Shown here in pieces: positions 27,038-37,294 of a DNA stretch of 64,000 nt. The notes under the pieces were generated by a model that saw nothing but the letters and a program-made list of their open reading frames with translations, did no database searches and was not told the origin of the DNA. Numbering within the stretch: the first letter of the stretch is position 1; each line of letters opens with the position of its first letter. The stretch is taken from contig CANGOP010000001.1 in the NCBI GenBank assembly GCA_947455595.1, positions 186,001 to 250,000 of the forward strand, written 5' to 3'. The position numbers and the translations under genes are program-made. The stretch comes from Gammaproteobacteria bacterium. GTDB taxonomy: Bacteria > Pseudomonadota > Gammaproteobacteria > Steroidobacterales > Steroidobacteraceae.

Positions 27038-27859
27038 ATGACTGCTACCCCATTTTTTGCCGTTGCCGCCTTGACGGCGTCTGTCGGGCTGGCTTCCGCC
27101 GCAGTGGCTTCACTGTTTGTTGCGCTCCCGGAGGCAGGGCGACGGGCGTTAGTGCCGCACCTCGTCAGTTTTGCGACCGGGGCGTTGCTGGGGGCCGCGC
27201 TGTTGGGGCTGATCCCGGCCGCCATCGAGGGCGCGGGTCCAGGTGCTGTTCGGCAGGTGGGGCTGGCGGTGGTCGCTGGGTTATTGGTGTTTTTTCTGTT
27301 GGAAAAGCTGGTGCTTTGGCGCCATTGCCACGACGAGGCACCCTGTGAGGGGCACCCGACGGATGTGCCTGCAGCAGCGCACCATCACGGCGGCACCAAT
27401 GCTGCGCTGGGGCCTATGCTGTTGGTCGGCGAGGCCTTTCACAATGCCTTGGATGGCGTCATCGTGGCGGCCGCCTATCTGACGCGACCTGAACTCGGCG
27501 TGGCAACCGCGTTGGCCGTCTTTGCCCATGAATTGCCCCAGGAAATTGGCAATATCGCAATATTGATTCATGCCGGCGTTCACCGTTGGCGCGCGCTGTT
27601 GCTGAATCTCGTGAGCAGTTTGGGCGCCGTGCTCGGCGGTGTGTTGGCGTGCTTGTTGGCCGGACGGGCGCTGTCTGCGCTGCCGTACGCGTTGGCGGTG
27701 GCTGGCGCCTCACTGTTGTACGTGGCCGTCGCGGACCTGATCCCGGGCTTGCACCGTCAGGTGGACCCGCGACGGTCGGTCGAGCAGATTTTGCTCATCA
27801 TTGCGGGCTTGGCCGTGATTTGGTTCACACAGCACGCTGAAGGGCCGGCGTTCGGCTAA
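27038..27859 (+). CDS. ZIP family divalent metal transporter
   Basis: A 273-residue inner-membrane protein with about eight hydrophobic segments. The ZIP metal-binding helices are visible: HNALDG in TM4 and HELPQEIG in TM5, the hallmark of the family. Between TM3 and TM4 lies a histidine-rich loop (RHCHDEAPCEGHPT, AAAHHHGG) that probably binds zinc or a related cation. It begins 19 bases after pgeF. Likely Zn2+/Fe2+ uptake, though direction and specificity are not shown by sequence. Confidence 0.9.
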   Translation: MTATPFFAVAALTASVGLASAAVASLFVALPEAGRRALVPHLVSFATGALLGAALLGLIPAAIEGAGPGAVRQVGLAVVAGLLVFFLLEKLVLWRHCHDEAPCEGHPTDVPAAAHHHGGTNAALGPMLLVGEAFHNALDGVIVAAAYLTRPELGVATALAVFAHELPQEIGNIAILIHAGVHRWRALLLNLVSSLGAVLGGVLACLLAGRALSALPYALAVAGASLLYVAVADLIPGLHRQVDPRRSVEQILLIIAGLAVIWFTQHAEGPAFG

Positions 27860-27865
27860 TGCGCC

Positions 27866-27893
27866 GTTGAATTCCCGCCAGCGAGCCCCACAA
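27866..27893 (+). promoter_or_regulatory. Candidate RpoH (sigma-32) promoter of clpB
   Basis: GTTGAAT (27866-27872) resembles the -35 consensus CTTGAAA, and CCCCACAA (27886-27893) resembles the -10 consensus CCCCATNT, with a 13-base spacer. The pair lies 35 bases before the clpB start. ClpB is a heat-shock protein under RpoH in proteobacteria. Confidence 0.6.
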
Positions 27894-27928
27894 CACTCCC
27901 AACAGTAACTACTTTTGGGGGCCCGCTC

Positions 27929-30517
27929 ATGCGGCAGGACAAATTGACTTCCAGCTTCCAGTTGGCACTCGCCGAGGCGCAGTCGCTGGCCTTGGGGCGT
28001 GATCACTCGTTCATTGAGCCTATTCATCTCGGACTTGCTCTGCTGGATCAGCAGGGCGGAACGGTCCGGCCTTTGCTGGACCGCGCCGGCGTGAACGTCT
28101 CACAACTGCGTACTCGATTGTCTGACGCCATCGAGCGTCTGCCGAAGGTCGAGGGCAATGGCGCGGATGTGCACGTGTCGAATGACCTGACCCGGTTGCT
28201 GAACGCCTGCGATAAGGCGGCGCAAAAGCGTGGGGACCAATTTATCTCCTCTGAGCTGTTTGCGCTCGCGGCGCTTGAAGATCGTGGCGAACTCGGACGG
28301 GCCATCAAGGAATCGGGTGGACAAAAAGCAGCCATCGAGAAGGCCATCGACGAAGTGCGCGGTGGTTCTTCCGTCAATGATGCGAATGCCGAGCAGTCGC
28401 GCGGCGCGCTGGAGAAGTACACCATTGACCTCACGGAGCGTGCCCGCAGCGGAAAGCTGGATCCGGTGATCGGTCGTGATGACGAAATTCGCCGGACGAT
28501 TCAGGTGCTCCAGCGTCGAACCAAGAACAATCCGGTCCTCATTGGTGAACCGGGCGTGGGCAAGACCGCCATCGTGGAAGGCTTGGCGCAGCGCATCGTC
28601 AACGGGGAGGTGCCCGAGGGCTTGAAGCACAAGCGTATTCTCGCGCTCGATATGGGCTCGTTGATCGCCGGCGCTAAATTCCGCGGAGAATTCGAGGAGC
28701 GCCTCAAGGGTGTATTGAGTGATCTCTCCAAGCAGGAAGGCCAGGTCATTCTTTTCATCGATGAGTTGCACACGATGGTCGGCGCCGGAAAGGCAGAGGG
28801 CGCCATGGATGCCGGCAATATGCTCAAACCTGCGCTTGCCCGCGGTGAGTTGCATTGCGTCGGCGCAACGACGCTCGATGAATATCGTAAATATATCGAG
28901 AAGGACGCAGCTCTTGAGCGGCGCTTCCAAAAAGTCTTGGTCGATGAGCCTTCCGTGGTCGACACGATCGCCATCCTGCGCGGCCTCAAGGAGCGCTATG
29001 CGGTCCATCACAAGGTGCAAATTACGGATCCCGCCATCGTCGCGGCGGCCACCCTGTCACATCGATACATCAGCGATCGTCAATTACCGGATAAGGCTAT
29101 CGACCTGATCGACGAGGCGGCGTCTCGGATCCGAATGGAAATCGACTCGAAGCCAGAGGAAATGGATCGGCTCGATCGGCGCATTATTCAGCTCAAGATG
29201 GAGCGAGAAGCGTTGCGTAAGGAGAAGGACGAGGCCTCACGCAAGCGTCTTGATCAGGCGGAGCTCTCGCTGAAGCAATTGGAGCGCGAATACGCGGATC
29301 TTGATGAGATTTGGAAGCGTGAAAAAGCAGCCTCTCAGGGAGAGGCTGACATCAAGCGGGCGCTGGAAGAGGCGCGCCAGGCCTTTGAGGAAGCCCGTCG
29401 ACAGGGTGATCTGGCGAAGATGTCGGAGATCCAATACGGCCGTATTCCCGGCCTTGAAAAACGACTGCACGAATCAGAAGTGATCGACCAGTCAACGCAA
29501 ACGCTCGTGCGCAATAAAGTCACCGACGAGGAAATTGCGGAAGTCGTGTCGAAGTGGACCGGCATTCCAGTTTCGAAGATGCTCGAGGGTGAAAAAGACA
29601 AATTGCTCAAGATGGAAGCGGCGCTCGCCACCCGAGTGGTGGGGCAGGCGGAAGCGGTCAAAGCGGTTGCAGATGCGATCCGTCGGTCACGTGCGGGCCT
29701 GTCTGATCCCAAGCGTCCGAATGGATCCTTCCTCTTTCTCGGTCCAACCGGCGTGGGTAAGACGGAGCTTTCCAAAGCGCTGGCTGAATTCTTATTCGAT
29801 ACCGAAGAGTCTTTGGTTCGGATCGACATGAGTGAGTTCATGGAGAAACACTCGGTTGCCCGCATGATCGGCGCGCCGCCTGGCTATGTGGGGTATGAAG
29901 AGGGTGGCTATTTGACCGAGGCGGTCCGTCGTCGCCCCTATTCGGTGATCTTGCTCGATGAAATCGAGAAAGCGCACCCCGACGTGTTCAACGTGCTGCT
30001 CCAGGTATTGGACGATGGGCGCCTGACCGATGGGCAGGGTCGTACCGTCGATTTCCGGAACACCGTGGTGATCATGACCTCAAATCTGGGTTCGCAGACG
30101 ATCCAGGAGATGGCCGGCAAGGACTACGGGCGGATGAAGGCAGCGGTGCTGGAAAGCGTGTCTGACCATTTCCGTCCGGAGTTCATCAACCGGATCGACG
30201 AAATCGTGGTCTTCCATCCGTTGGGACGGAGCGAAATTCGACGCATCGTCGATATTCAGATCGAGGGTCTCCGGCGTCGGTTAGGCGAGCGCGAGCTGCA
30301 TCTCGTGCTGGAGGATGCCGCTCTCGATCGATTGGGCGAAGCCGGATTTGATCCGGTGTACGGGGCTCGACCGCTCAAGCGGGCGATCCAGACAGAACTG
30401 GAGAATCCACTCGCGCAACGATTGCTCGCGGGCGAATACGTGCCGGGAGACACCATTGTGGTGTTAGCCGGGCGCGCAGGTCTCGACTTCCAAAACCGGC
30501 GCGGGTCGGTGCACTGA
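27929..30517 (+). CDS. clpB: Disaggregase ATPase ClpB
   Basis: Hsp100 chaperone that, with DnaK, pulls proteins out of aggregates. The 862-residue product has the N-terminal double Clp repeat, AAA-1 with Walker A GEPGVGKT and the sensor/Walker [11 protein letters not shown], the coiled-coil M-domain (about 410-530, rich in Glu, Lys and Arg heptads), and AAA-2 with [14 protein letters not shown] and [23 protein letters not shown]. Length and layout are standard. A candidate heat-shock promoter is present upstream. Confidence 0.97.
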   Translation: MRQDKLTSSFQLALAEAQSLALGRDHSFIEPIHLGLALLDQQGGTVRPLLDRAGVNVSQLRTRLSDAIERLPKVEGNGADVHVSNDLTRLLNACDKAAQKRGDQFISSELFALAALEDRGELGRAIKESGGQKAAIEKAIDEVRGGSSVNDANAEQSRGALEKYTIDLTERARSGKLDPVIGRDDEIRRTIQVLQRRTKNNPVLIGEPGVGKTAIVEGLAQRIVNGEVPEGLKHKRILALDMGSLIAGAKFRGEFEERLKGVLSDLSKQEGQVILFIDELHTMVGAGKAEGAMDAGNMLKPALARGELHCVGATTLDEYRKYIEKDAALERRFQKVLVDEPSVVDTIAILRGLKERYAVHHKVQITDPAIVAAATLSHRYISDRQLPDKAIDLIDEAASRIRMEIDSKPEEMDRLDRRIIQLKMEREALRKEKDEASRKRLDQAELSLKQLEREYADLDEIWKREKAASQGEADIKRALEEARQAFEEARRQGDLAKMSEIQYGRIPGLEKRLHESEVIDQSTQTLVRNKVTDEEIAEVVSKWTGIPVSKMLEGEKDKLLKMEAALATRVVGQAEAVKAVADAIRRSRAGLSDPKRPNGSFLFLGPTGVGKTELSKALAEFLFDTEESLVRIDMSEFMEKHSVARMIGAPPGYVGYEEGGYLTEAVRRRPYSVILLDEIEKAHPDVFNVLLQVLDDGRLTDGQGRTVDFRNTVVIMTSNLGSQTIQEMAGKDYGRMKAAVLESVSDHFRPEFINRIDEIVVFHPLGRSEIRRIVDIQIEGLRRRLGERELHLVLEDAALDRLGEAGFDPVYGARPLKRAIQTELENPLAQRLLAGEYVPGDTIVVLAGRAGLDFQNRRGSVH

Positions 30518-30536
30518 CGCCCTGCTATGATCCGCG

Positions 30537-30559
30537 CCCGGCCCCTTGAAGCGGCCGGG
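30537..30559. other. GC-rich hairpin between clpB and fmdB
   Basis: Inverted repeat CCCGGCC / GGCCGGG with a 9-base loop, 20 bases after the clpB stop. No T-run follows, so it is not a clear intrinsic terminator. Confidence 0.4.
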
Positions 30560-30603
30560 TGGCGGACCCATGCAGGGGCCCGTCGGAGTTCGCGGAGGTT
30601 GCG

Positions 30604-31107
30604 ATGCCGTTTTACGAGTACGAATGTCAGGCCTGTGGCGCCCACCTTGAGGCGATGCAGAAAATGAGCGATGCGCCGCTCAAGACTTGCCCGGAATGCT
30701 GCAAACCGAAGTTGGTGCGGCTGATATCGGCTCCCGTTTTTCGCCTGAAGGGCGGCGGGTGGTACGAGACGGACTTCAAGTCGGACAAGGAAAGCAAACG
30801 GAACCTTGCCGGCGGGGAAGACAAGCCAGCCGGTGATTCAGAAGCCGTTACCCGCCGTAAAGCCGCCAAGAAGGCAGATGGTTGTTCTGTAAAAGCCAAA
30901 TCGGGCCCTGCCAAGGTGAAGGCACCCGCCAAAGCAAAGCGTCCAGCGCAGACCAAGGCCAAAACGAAGGCTAAGTCCAAGACGGCGAAGTCCCCATCGG
31001 GTGTCGCGAAGCCGGCGGCCAAGCCCAAAGCCTCAGCCGCGAGGAAAACACGGAAGAAAAAGGCCGCCAAGCCCACGGCTGCCCGCTCGCCGGCGCCCAA
31101 AACCTGA
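30604..31107 (+). CDS. FmdB-family zinc-ribbon protein with a lysine-rich C-terminal tail
   Basis: The first 65 residues are an FmdB putative regulatory zinc ribbon (MPFYEYECQACGAHLEAMQKMSDAP; cysteines C8, C11, C29, C32). Such proteins usually end near 70-110 residues. Here the 167-residue product continues from about residue 84 with a tail that has 24 Lys and 6 Arg in 84 residues, the rest mostly Ala, Pro, Ser and Thr. The tail is of the same kind as that on SucD 8 kb away. The start is set by GGAGG 7 bases upstream. FmdB genes often lie directly upstream of aspS, as here, which suggests a link to translation, but the function of the family is not known. Confidence 0.88.
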   Translation: MPFYEYECQACGAHLEAMQKMSDAPLKTCPECCKPKLVRLISAPVFRLKGGGWYETDFKSDKESKRNLAGGEDKPAGDSEAVTRRKAAKKADGCSVKAKSGPAKVKAPAKAKRPAQTKAKTKAKSKTAKSPSGVAKPAAKPKASAARKTRKKKAAKPTAARSPAPKT

Positions 31108-31159
31108 GCCGATCGGGATCGATGTCGTCGTAGGCAGGCTCGCCTTGCTACCTCCGGAC

Positions 31160-31189
31160 TCTGGGCCGTAAAATTACGGGTTCCCCAGA
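31160..31189. promoter_or_regulatory. Nested inverted repeat in the aspS leader
   Basis: Inner palindrome CCGTAA-AA-TTACGG (31166-31179) lies inside an outer 6-bp stem TCTGGG (31160-31165) / CCCAGA (31184-31189) with a 4-base bulge. It ends 17 bases before the aspS ATG and just upstream of its ribosome binding site. It could be a DNA operator or an RNA hairpin that controls translation. Confidence 0.45.
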
Positions 31190-31206
31190 CGGGGTCGAGG
31201 CTTCCC

Positions 31207-32979
31207 ATGCGTTCCCATTATTGCGGTCAGGTCAACGAATCACTTACGGGTCAGACGGTTCAGGTAGCCGGCTGGGTCCATCGCCGTCGCGACCACGGTG
31301 GCGTCATCTTCATTGATCTGCGTGATCGTGATGGCCTCCTACAGGTCGTCATTGACCCGGATAACGCGGAAGCCTTTGCAGCCGCTGAGCGAGTGCGTTC
31401 CGAGTTCGTGCTCTCCATTGAGGGTCTGATCCGGGCGCGACCGGCCGGTACCGCCAATGCCAATTTGGCGTCGGGACAGGTGGAGATGCTGTGCCGCTCC
31501 CTGACGATTCTGAACCGGTCAGAGGCTCTGCCGTTCCAGTTAGACGAAGAGGTGCGCGAGGAAATTCGGCTTCGTTACCGCTATCTGGATCTACGTCGTG
31601 ATGTGATGCGCGACCGCTTGTTGCTGCGTCACAAGGCAACCCGCGCGATTCGTAACTACCTTGACGACAATCGGTTTGTCGATATCGAGACGCCGATGCT
31701 CACCAAGGCGACGCCAGAGGGCGCGCGCGATTACCTCGTGCCATCCCGCACCCATCCAGGTTCGTTCTTCGCGCTGCCGCAGTCGCCGCAGATCTTCAAG
31801 CAGCTGCTGATGGTCAGTGGCTTTGATCGTTACTATCAGATCGTTCGTTGCTTCCGTGATGAAGATTTGCGCGCGGATCGCCAGCCCGATTTCACGCAAG
31901 TCGACATCGAGACTTCCTTCTTGTCTCAGGACCAGATCATGGTTCAGATGGAAGGCTTGGTGCGGCACTTGTTTAAGGATGTGCTGGGCGTTGAGCTGGC
32001 GGCATTCCCACGCATGACCTATGCGGAGGCGATGCGTCGCTTCGCATCGGACAAACCGGATCTGCGTATTCCGCTCGAGCTCGTCGACGTGGCTGATCTT
32101 GTGCGCGACTGTGAATTCAAAGTGTTCGCGGGTCCCGCGGCCTCAGCCGACGGCCGCGTCGCGGCGCTGCGCGTGCCGGGTGGTGCCGCGATGCCGCGCA
32201 GCCAGATCGACGAATACACGGCATTCGTCGGCCGCTATGGCGCCAAGGGCTTGGCTTACGTCAAGGTCAACGATCTCGGGCAGGGTCGTGCCGGCCTGCA
32301 GTCGCCCATCTTGAAGTTCCTGTCGGATGCGGCGGTCGAGGGCATCCTGACCCGGTCGGCAGCCACCACGGGCGATCTGATTTTCTTCGGCGCAGACAAG
32401 ACCAAGGTTGTGAATGACAGCCTCGGCGCATTACGTCTCAAGGTCGGCGCTGACTTGAAGTTGGTTGAAGAGGGTTGGCGGCCATTGTGGGTCGTCGACT
32501 TCCCGATGTTTGAGCGCGATGACGACGCCCAGCGTTGGGTTGCGATGCACCATCCGTTCACGTCACCGGTCAATGAGGACCCCGCCGCGTTGGCTGCCGA
32601 TCCCGGTGCTGCGATCGCGAAGGCCTACGACTGCGTACTCAACGGCTCTGAAATCGGCGGCGGATCGGTGCGTATTTACCGCGAGGAGCTGCAATCGACG
32701 GTCTTCGGCCTGCTCGGCATTGAGGCGGAGGAGGCGCAGCGCAAGTTCGGCTTCCTGCTCGAGGCGCTGCGCTATGGCGCGCCCCCGCACGGTGGTATCG
32801 CCTTTGGTCTCGATCGCCTGATCATGTTGATGTCGGGCGCTGATTCGATCCGGGAAGTGATTGCGTTTCCGAAGACACAGACGGCTTTCTGTCCGCTCAC
32901 CGAGGCGCCGACGCCGGTCAGCGAACAGCAGCTCAAAGACCTGCATATCCGCTTGAGGCCTGCCGTCACCAGTGGCTGA
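31207..32979 (+). CDS. aspS: Aspartyl-tRNA synthetase
   Basis: Class II synthetase, 590 residues, bacterial type. The N-terminal OB-fold binds the anticodon ([21 protein letters not shown]), motif 2 is in [20 protein letters not shown], the bacterial GAD insert lies in the middle, and motif 3 is in [13 protein letters not shown]. The OB-fold reads [10 protein letters not shown], as in the non-discriminating enzyme of Pseudomonas aeruginosa, rather than WVNRRRDLGS of E. coli, so it may also charge tRNA-Asn if GatCAB is present (inference). A GAGG precedes the ATG. The stop overlaps the next gene by 8 bases. Confidence 0.97.
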   Translation: MRSHYCGQVNESLTGQTVQVAGWVHRRRDHGGVIFIDLRDRDGLLQVVIDPDNAEAFAAAERVRSEFVLSIEGLIRARPAGTANANLASGQVEMLCRSLTILNRSEALPFQLDEEVREEIRLRYRYLDLRRDVMRDRLLLRHKATRAIRNYLDDNRFVDIETPMLTKATPEGARDYLVPSRTHPGSFFALPQSPQIFKQLLMVSGFDRYYQIVRCFRDEDLRADRQPDFTQVDIETSFLSQDQIMVQMEGLVRHLFKDVLGVELAAFPRMTYAEAMRRFASDKPDLRIPLELVDVADLVRDCEFKVFAGPAASADGRVAALRVPGGAAMPRSQIDEYTAFVGRYGAKGLAYVKVNDLGQGRAGLQSPILKFLSDAAVEGILTRSAATTGDLIFFGADKTKVVNDSLGALRLKVGADLKLVEEGWRPLWVVDFPMFERDDDAQRWVAMHHPFTSPVNEDPAALAADPGAAIAKAYDCVLNGSEIGGGSVRIYREELQSTVFGLLGIEAEEAQRKFGFLLEALRYGAPPHGGIAFGLDRLIMLMSGADSIREVIAFPKTQTAFCPLTEAPTPVSEQQLKDLHIRLRPAVTSG

Positions 32980-33601
32980 GTCCCACCCGGTCCTCTTCGT
33001 CCATGGCCTATGGATGACGGGGGCGGAGGGGTTGCTGATCCGGCAGCGCCTAGCGGCGTACGGGCTGTCTGTTGCGCCGTTTCGGTACGGCACGACGTCC
33101 GACGGGCTGACTCAAGTCCTCAGCGCGTTGTCGACGGCGATTCGTGAGCAGGGGCCAGAGGTTCGGCTCTTGGGGCACAGTCTGGGTGGCCTCATCATTC
33201 TGAGTTGTCTTGCAGAGCATCCGGAACTCACAGTTGGTCCGGTGGTACTTATGGGCTCGCCGGTCAACGGCAGCCAGGCGGCGCGTGGTCTAGCGCGCAT
33301 CCCCGGTGCGGGTTGGATGATGGGTGAGGCTGCAGCTGTCGAATTGCTCGGAACGACCCAGCGCGTTTGGGCGCGCGGAACGCCACTCGGTGTCATCGCA
33401 GGTGATTGGCCGTTGGGTATCGGCGCAATGCTGGCGGAGCTCCCGTCACCCCACGACGGCGCTGTGGCCGTTGCTGAAACCCAACTGGATGGCGCAACGG
33501 ACCAACGGGTTTTCCATGTCAATCACCTGGGCTTATTGACCTCTGTAGCGGTTGCGCATGCCGCCGCGGGATTTCTTAACTCGGGTCATTTCCCCGACTG
33601 A
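32972..33601 (+). CDS. Alpha/beta hydrolase (small lipase/esterase-like)
   Basis: A 209-residue protein with the oxyanion segment [11 protein letters not shown], the nucleophile elbow GHSLGG near residue 69, and a late His (NHLGLL) that could complete the triad. No signal peptide, so probably cytoplasmic. The GTG start lies inside the aspS end, giving 8 bases of overlap and likely coupling. Family members are often annotated as esterases or PGAP1-like proteins; the substrate is unknown. The last 26 bases overlap the end of convergent mutS. Confidence 0.85.
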   Translation: MAESHPVLFVHGLWMTGAEGLLIRQRLAAYGLSVAPFRYGTTSDGLTQVLSALSTAIREQGPEVRLLGHSLGGLIILSCLAEHPELTVGPVVLMGSPVNGSQAARGLARIPGAGWMMGEAAAVELLGTTQRVWARGTPLGVIAGDWPLGIGAMLAELPSPHDGAVAVAETQLDGATDQRVFHVNHLGLLTSVAVAHAAAGFLNSGHFPD

Positions 33602-36173
33602 GTTGTCGCAAGCGATACAGCTCATCCAATGCCTCGCGTGGCGTGAGACGGTCGGGGTCCAGTGCATGGACTGCATCCAATACTGTGCGCGCCACCGTAT
33701 TGTCCGGCGTGAGCATGGGGGAGGCCTCAACCGGCGGTGCGAAGATCAACTCTGCCTGCGGCGCGATGCGCTCGGTCGCCGCACTATTGGCTTCGAGTTC
33801 CGCAAGATAACGGCGCGCCGCAGCAATCACATCGCGGGGAACGCCGGCGAGCCTTGCCACCTGGAGTCCATAACTCTTATTCGCGGGGCCTGCCTTGACG
33901 GCATGCAGAAACACCAAGCCGTCGGCATGTTCGGTCGCGTCCAGGTGCGCATTGGCTACACACGGGCAGCGCTCGGCGAGCGCCGTCAATTCGAAGTAGT
34001 GAGTTGCAAAGAGCGTGAAGGCACGGGCTCGACGCGCCATATGGTCAGCTGCTGCGTACGCTAATGACAAACCGTCAAACGTACTGGTGCCACGGCCAAT
34101 TTCATCCATCAGCACTAAGCTGTTGGCTGTAGCGTTGTTGAGGATGTTCGCGGTTTCCGTCATCTCGACCATGAATGTCGATCGACCGCCGGCCAGATCA
34201 TCGGCGGCGCCGATGCGGGTGTAAATGCGATCGACAGGTCCGATGACAGCCTGATCGGCAGGGACATAACTACCGATGTGCGCCAAGAGGGTAATCAGAG
34301 CAACCTGACGCATATAGGTGGACTTACCGCCCATATTAGGGCCAGTGATGACGAGCATACGGCGCTGTTCGTGCAGGTCGAGGTCATTCGGAACGAACGG
34401 TGATTCTATCAATGACTCGACGACCGGATGTCGCCCGCCACGAATTTGCAGGCAGGATTCTGTCGTGTATTCCGGGGGGCTCCAGCGTAAATCTCGCGCA
34501 CGGCGCGCCAGATTGCCGATGACATCGACGAGAGCCAGTGCGCGAGCAGTGCTTTGCAGCGACGGCAAGGCCTGCAATAGACTCTCAAGGAGTCCTTCAT
34601 AGAGTTCGCGCTCTCGTGCCAGAGATCGCTCCCGTGCGCCGAGCACTTTGTCTTCGAACTGCTTCAGCTCAGGCGTGAGGAAGCGCTCTGCATTCTTGAC
34701 CGTCTGACGCCGCACATAGTTGGCCGGCACATTATCCGCGTCGCGGCGATTCAACTCGATGTAGAAACCAGAGACCCGGTTGTAGGCTAACTTCAGACTT
34801 TGCAGGCCCGTGCGTTCTCGCTCGCGACTCTCCATGTCCAACAGATAACTGTCGGTGTCGCTGGCAATACGGCGCAGTTCATCAAGTGTGGTGTCAAAGC
34901 CTTCGGCGATGACACCCCCCTCGCGTAGGAGATGCGGCGGTGCCTCAGCGATGGCGCGCGTCAGAAGATCGGCCAATGCGGGATGGCCGGACAGGGCAGG
35001 CGCCGATTCCGTCAAGAGCGGCGAATCGTGTGCGGCGATCAATTGCCCCACTGCTGGTAGCGCGGTCAGCGAACTGCGCAGCTGCGCTAAATCACGGGGC
35101 CGGGCGGTCTTCAGTGCGACTCGGGCCAGAATGCGCTCGAGATCACCGATGCCATTCAAATGGATGGCTAATTCGTCTGCGCGCCCAGAAGCCAACAACT
35201 CGCCCACCGCGTGCAGACGACGTTGCAGGGTTTGGCGATCCCGCAATGGACGACCCAGCCATCGGCGGAGCTCTCGGCCACCCATGGTGGTCGAGGTGTG
35301 ATCCAACACGCCGGCCAAGGTGGCCTGCTCCCGCCCGACGAGGCTGTGTTCAATTTCAAGATTGCGGCGAGTCGCCGCATCGAGGAGAACCGCCTCGTCA
35401 CGGACCTCCGTGACGAGCCCCGTTAAGTGCGGCAGTGCTGCCCGCTGGGTTTCCTGCACATACTGCAGGAGTGCACCGGCGGCCGTGACCGCTGCATCGA
35501 GGTCGGCGCAGCCGAACCCACAGAGATCTTTGACGTTGAACTGCTGGGTCAGCAGACGCTCGGCAACCCCACGTTCAAAATGCCAAGGCGCGCGGCGCGT
35601 ACTGCCCGGCAACTCCTCAAGCACGCTGCCCTCCGGAACCAGCAGTTCTGCGGGTCGCAGACGTGCCAACTCGGCATCGGCGGCAGGTCGCCCCTCGACT
35701 TGCATCACGGTAAACCGCCCGGAGGACAGCTCTAGCCAGGCAAGGCCGAGGGTATCGCCCAACGGCGCGACGGCCGCCAAAAAGGTTGCTCTGCGCTCCT
35801 CAAGCAGCCCGTCATCGGTGACGGTGCCGGGGGTGACGATCCGAATGATTTTTCGTTCGACCGGCCCTTTGGTTTTTCCGGGCTCTCCCACCTGCTCACA
35901 GATGGCCACCGACTCCCCGAGCCGCACGAGGCGAGACAAGTACGTTTCGACGGTGGCGACGGGCACTCCGGCCATGGGGATGGGAGCGCCGGCAGACTGG
36001 CCGCGCACGGTCAGCGTGATATCGAGCAGTTTGGCCGCTTTTCGGGCGTCGTCGTAAAACAGCTCGTAAAAGTCTCCCATACGGTAGAGCAGCAGGATTG
36101 CCGGGCACTCTGCCTTGAGTGCGAGGTACTGCTGCATCATCGGGGTGTGTGAAGGGGTGCCGACGGTAGTCAT
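33576..36173 (-). CDS. mutS: DNA mismatch repair protein MutS
   Basis: Mismatch-recognising ATPase. The 865-residue product has the mismatch-binding Phe-x-Glu motif ([11 protein letters not shown] near residue 46), the connector, core and clamp domains, and the ABC-type ATPase with Walker [14 protein letters not shown], signature region ([14 protein letters not shown]), Walker B ([16 protein letters not shown]) and the C-terminal dimerisation helices. The start MTTVGTP at 36173 is chosen because an upstream Met would add 29 residues outside the family. The 3' end overlaps the convergent hydrolase gene. Confidence 0.97.
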   Translation of the reverse strand: MTTVGTPSHTPMMQQYLALKAECPAILLLYRMGDFYELFYDDARKAAKLLDITLTVRGQSAGAPIPMAGVPVATVETYLSRLVRLGESVAICEQVGEPGKTKGPVERKIIRIVTPGTVTDDGLLEERRATFLAAVAPLGDTLGLAWLELSSGRFTVMQVEGRPAADAELARLRPAELLVPEGSVLEELPGSTRRAPWHFERGVAERLLTQQFNVKDLCGFGCADLDAAVTAAGALLQYVQETQRAALPHLTGLVTEVRDEAVLLDAATRRNLEIEHSLVGREQATLAGVLDHTSTTMGGRELRRWLGRPLRDRQTLQRRLHAVGELLASGRADELAIHLNGIGDLERILARVALKTARPRDLAQLRSSLTALPAVGQLIAAHDSPLLTESAPALSGHPALADLLTRAIAEAPPHLLREGGVIAEGFDTTLDELRRIASDTDSYLLDMESRERERTGLQSLKLAYNRVSGFYIELNRRDADNVPANYVRRQTVKNAERFLTPELKQFEDKVLGARERSLARERELYEGLLESLLQALPSLQSTARALALVDVIGNLARRARDLRWSPPEYTTESCLQIRGGRHPVVESLIESPFVPNDLDLHEQRRMLVITGPNMGGKSTYMRQVALITLLAHIGSYVPADQAVIGPVDRIYTRIGAADDLAGGRSTFMVEMTETANILNNATANSLVLMDEIGRGTSTFDGLSLAYAAADHMARRARAFTLFATHYFELTALAERCPCVANAHLDATEHADGLVFLHAVKAGPANKSYGLQVARLAGVPRDVIAAARRYLAELEANSAATERIAPQAELIFAPPVEASPMLTPDNTVARTVLDAVHALDPDRLTPREALDELYRLRQLSRGNDPS

Positions 36174-36361
36174 CCGGAAATCGTAGCAGACCGACGCCCG
36201 TATCGGCCCAGTGCTGACGGGCGCGTGGGCGTGGCCAACATCGAGTCGCCGGCCTATCATCTGAGGCGTTCTCCCTCCGCCTGCCTGTCAGCCGAGTCGA
36301 CTCCTATGGTATCCCCAACGGTCTGTACCTCTTGCGCCATTCAGGCTGGCCGGACGCGCCC

Positions 36362-37294
36362 ATGAGTGCATCGCACACACAGGATCCAGATTTACCCGAG
36401 CGACAGCCAAGTACCAGCGCGCAGTGGCTGCGGCTACTACGGGTCCGGCACTGGATCAAGAATGTCTTGGTGGCTGTGCCTTACCTGACGGCCCACGCGT
36501 GGTCGCGCCCCGACGCCGGCTGGTCGTTAATTTGGGCGTGGTTGGCAATGTCGTTCGTGGCCTCAGCCACGTATGTCTTAAATGATTTGTCGGATGTCGC
36601 CCACGACCGTGAGCATACTGCGAAGCGATTTCGTCCATTGGCATCCGGCGCGATTGGCGTTGTGCCTGCGGTGTCTGCGGCTGCCATGCTCGCGGCCGCC
36701 GGCGTCCTGATCGCTTGGTCGGTCGGTGCGCGTTTTACGGTGATTATTGCGATCTACGCAGTCGTGACGACGGTGTACACACGCCTCGCCAAAAAAATCG
36801 CCTTGCTCGATGTAATGTTGTTGGCCGGTTTATGGGTCTTGCGCCTGGTGGCGGGTGCGGCGGCCATACAGGTTCAACTGTCGATGTGGCTGCTCAGTTT
36901 TGGCGCGTTTTTGTTTCTGAGTTTGTCGTTGATTAAACGCGCAGCGGAACTGGAGGCCTACCACGGTCCAGCGGAGCGTTTATTGCCCGGTCGCGGTTAT
37001 GCTCGGCGTGATTTACCGGCAATACTCGGATTTGGCACTGCAACGGCAACGGTCTCCGTGCTGGTTCTTGCCCTGTTTGTCGACTCGACGGCGGCGCAAC
37101 ATGAATATCCGCATCATGAGCGACTCTGGCTGCTGTGCTTGCCGATGTGGTTCTGGCTGGCTCGTTTGTGGCTGGTGACTGCGCGCGGCGAGATGCATCA
37201 CGATCCGATTGAGTACAGCGTGAAGGACCGTGCCAGTTGGTTCTCGTTGGGCTTGCTGATAGTGGTTTGGATGTCGGCGCTGGTGCCATGGTGA
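36362..37294 (+). CDS. UbiA-family prenyltransferase, decaprenyl-phosphate phosphoribosyltransferase-like
   Basis: A 310-residue multi-pass membrane protein with about eight hydrophobic segments and the UbiA Asp-rich motif NDLSDVAHDREH near residue 75. The start LLRVRHWIKNVLVAVP and the TRLAKKIALLDVMLLAGLWVLRL stretch are typical of the subgroup that transfers 5-phosphoribose onto decaprenyl or undecaprenyl phosphate (Rv3806c-like) rather than of ubiquinone UbiA. ATG at 36362 is preferred to a TTG 10 codons upstream. It overlaps the next gene, a membrane glycosyltransferase, which suggests that the two make and use a lipid-linked sugar. Specific product unknown. Confidence 0.82.
   Translation: MSASHTQDPDLPERQPSTSAQWLRLLRVRHWIKNVLVAVPYLTAHAWSRPDAGWSLIWAWLAMSFVASATYVLNDLSDVAHDREHTAKRFRPLASGAIGVVPAVSAAAMLAAAGVLIAWSVGARFTVIIAIYAVVTTVYTRLAKKIALLDVMLLAGLWVLRLVAGAAAIQVQLSMWLLSFGAFLFLSLSLIKRAAELEAYHGPAERLLPGRGYARRDLPAILGFGTATATVSVLVLALFVDSTAAQHEYPHHERLWLLCLPMWFWLARLWLVTARGEMHHDPIEYSVKDRASWFSLGLLIVVWMSALVPW

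Noticed and set aside
26050-27225. 391-codon open frame on the minus strand opposite rluD/pgeF
   Set aside because: It is fully antisense to two well-supported genes with normal family motifs; its length reflects GC-rich codon structure.
28100-29020. 306-codon open frame antisense to clpB
   Set aside because: Shadow of the clpB frame; no independent evidence of coding.
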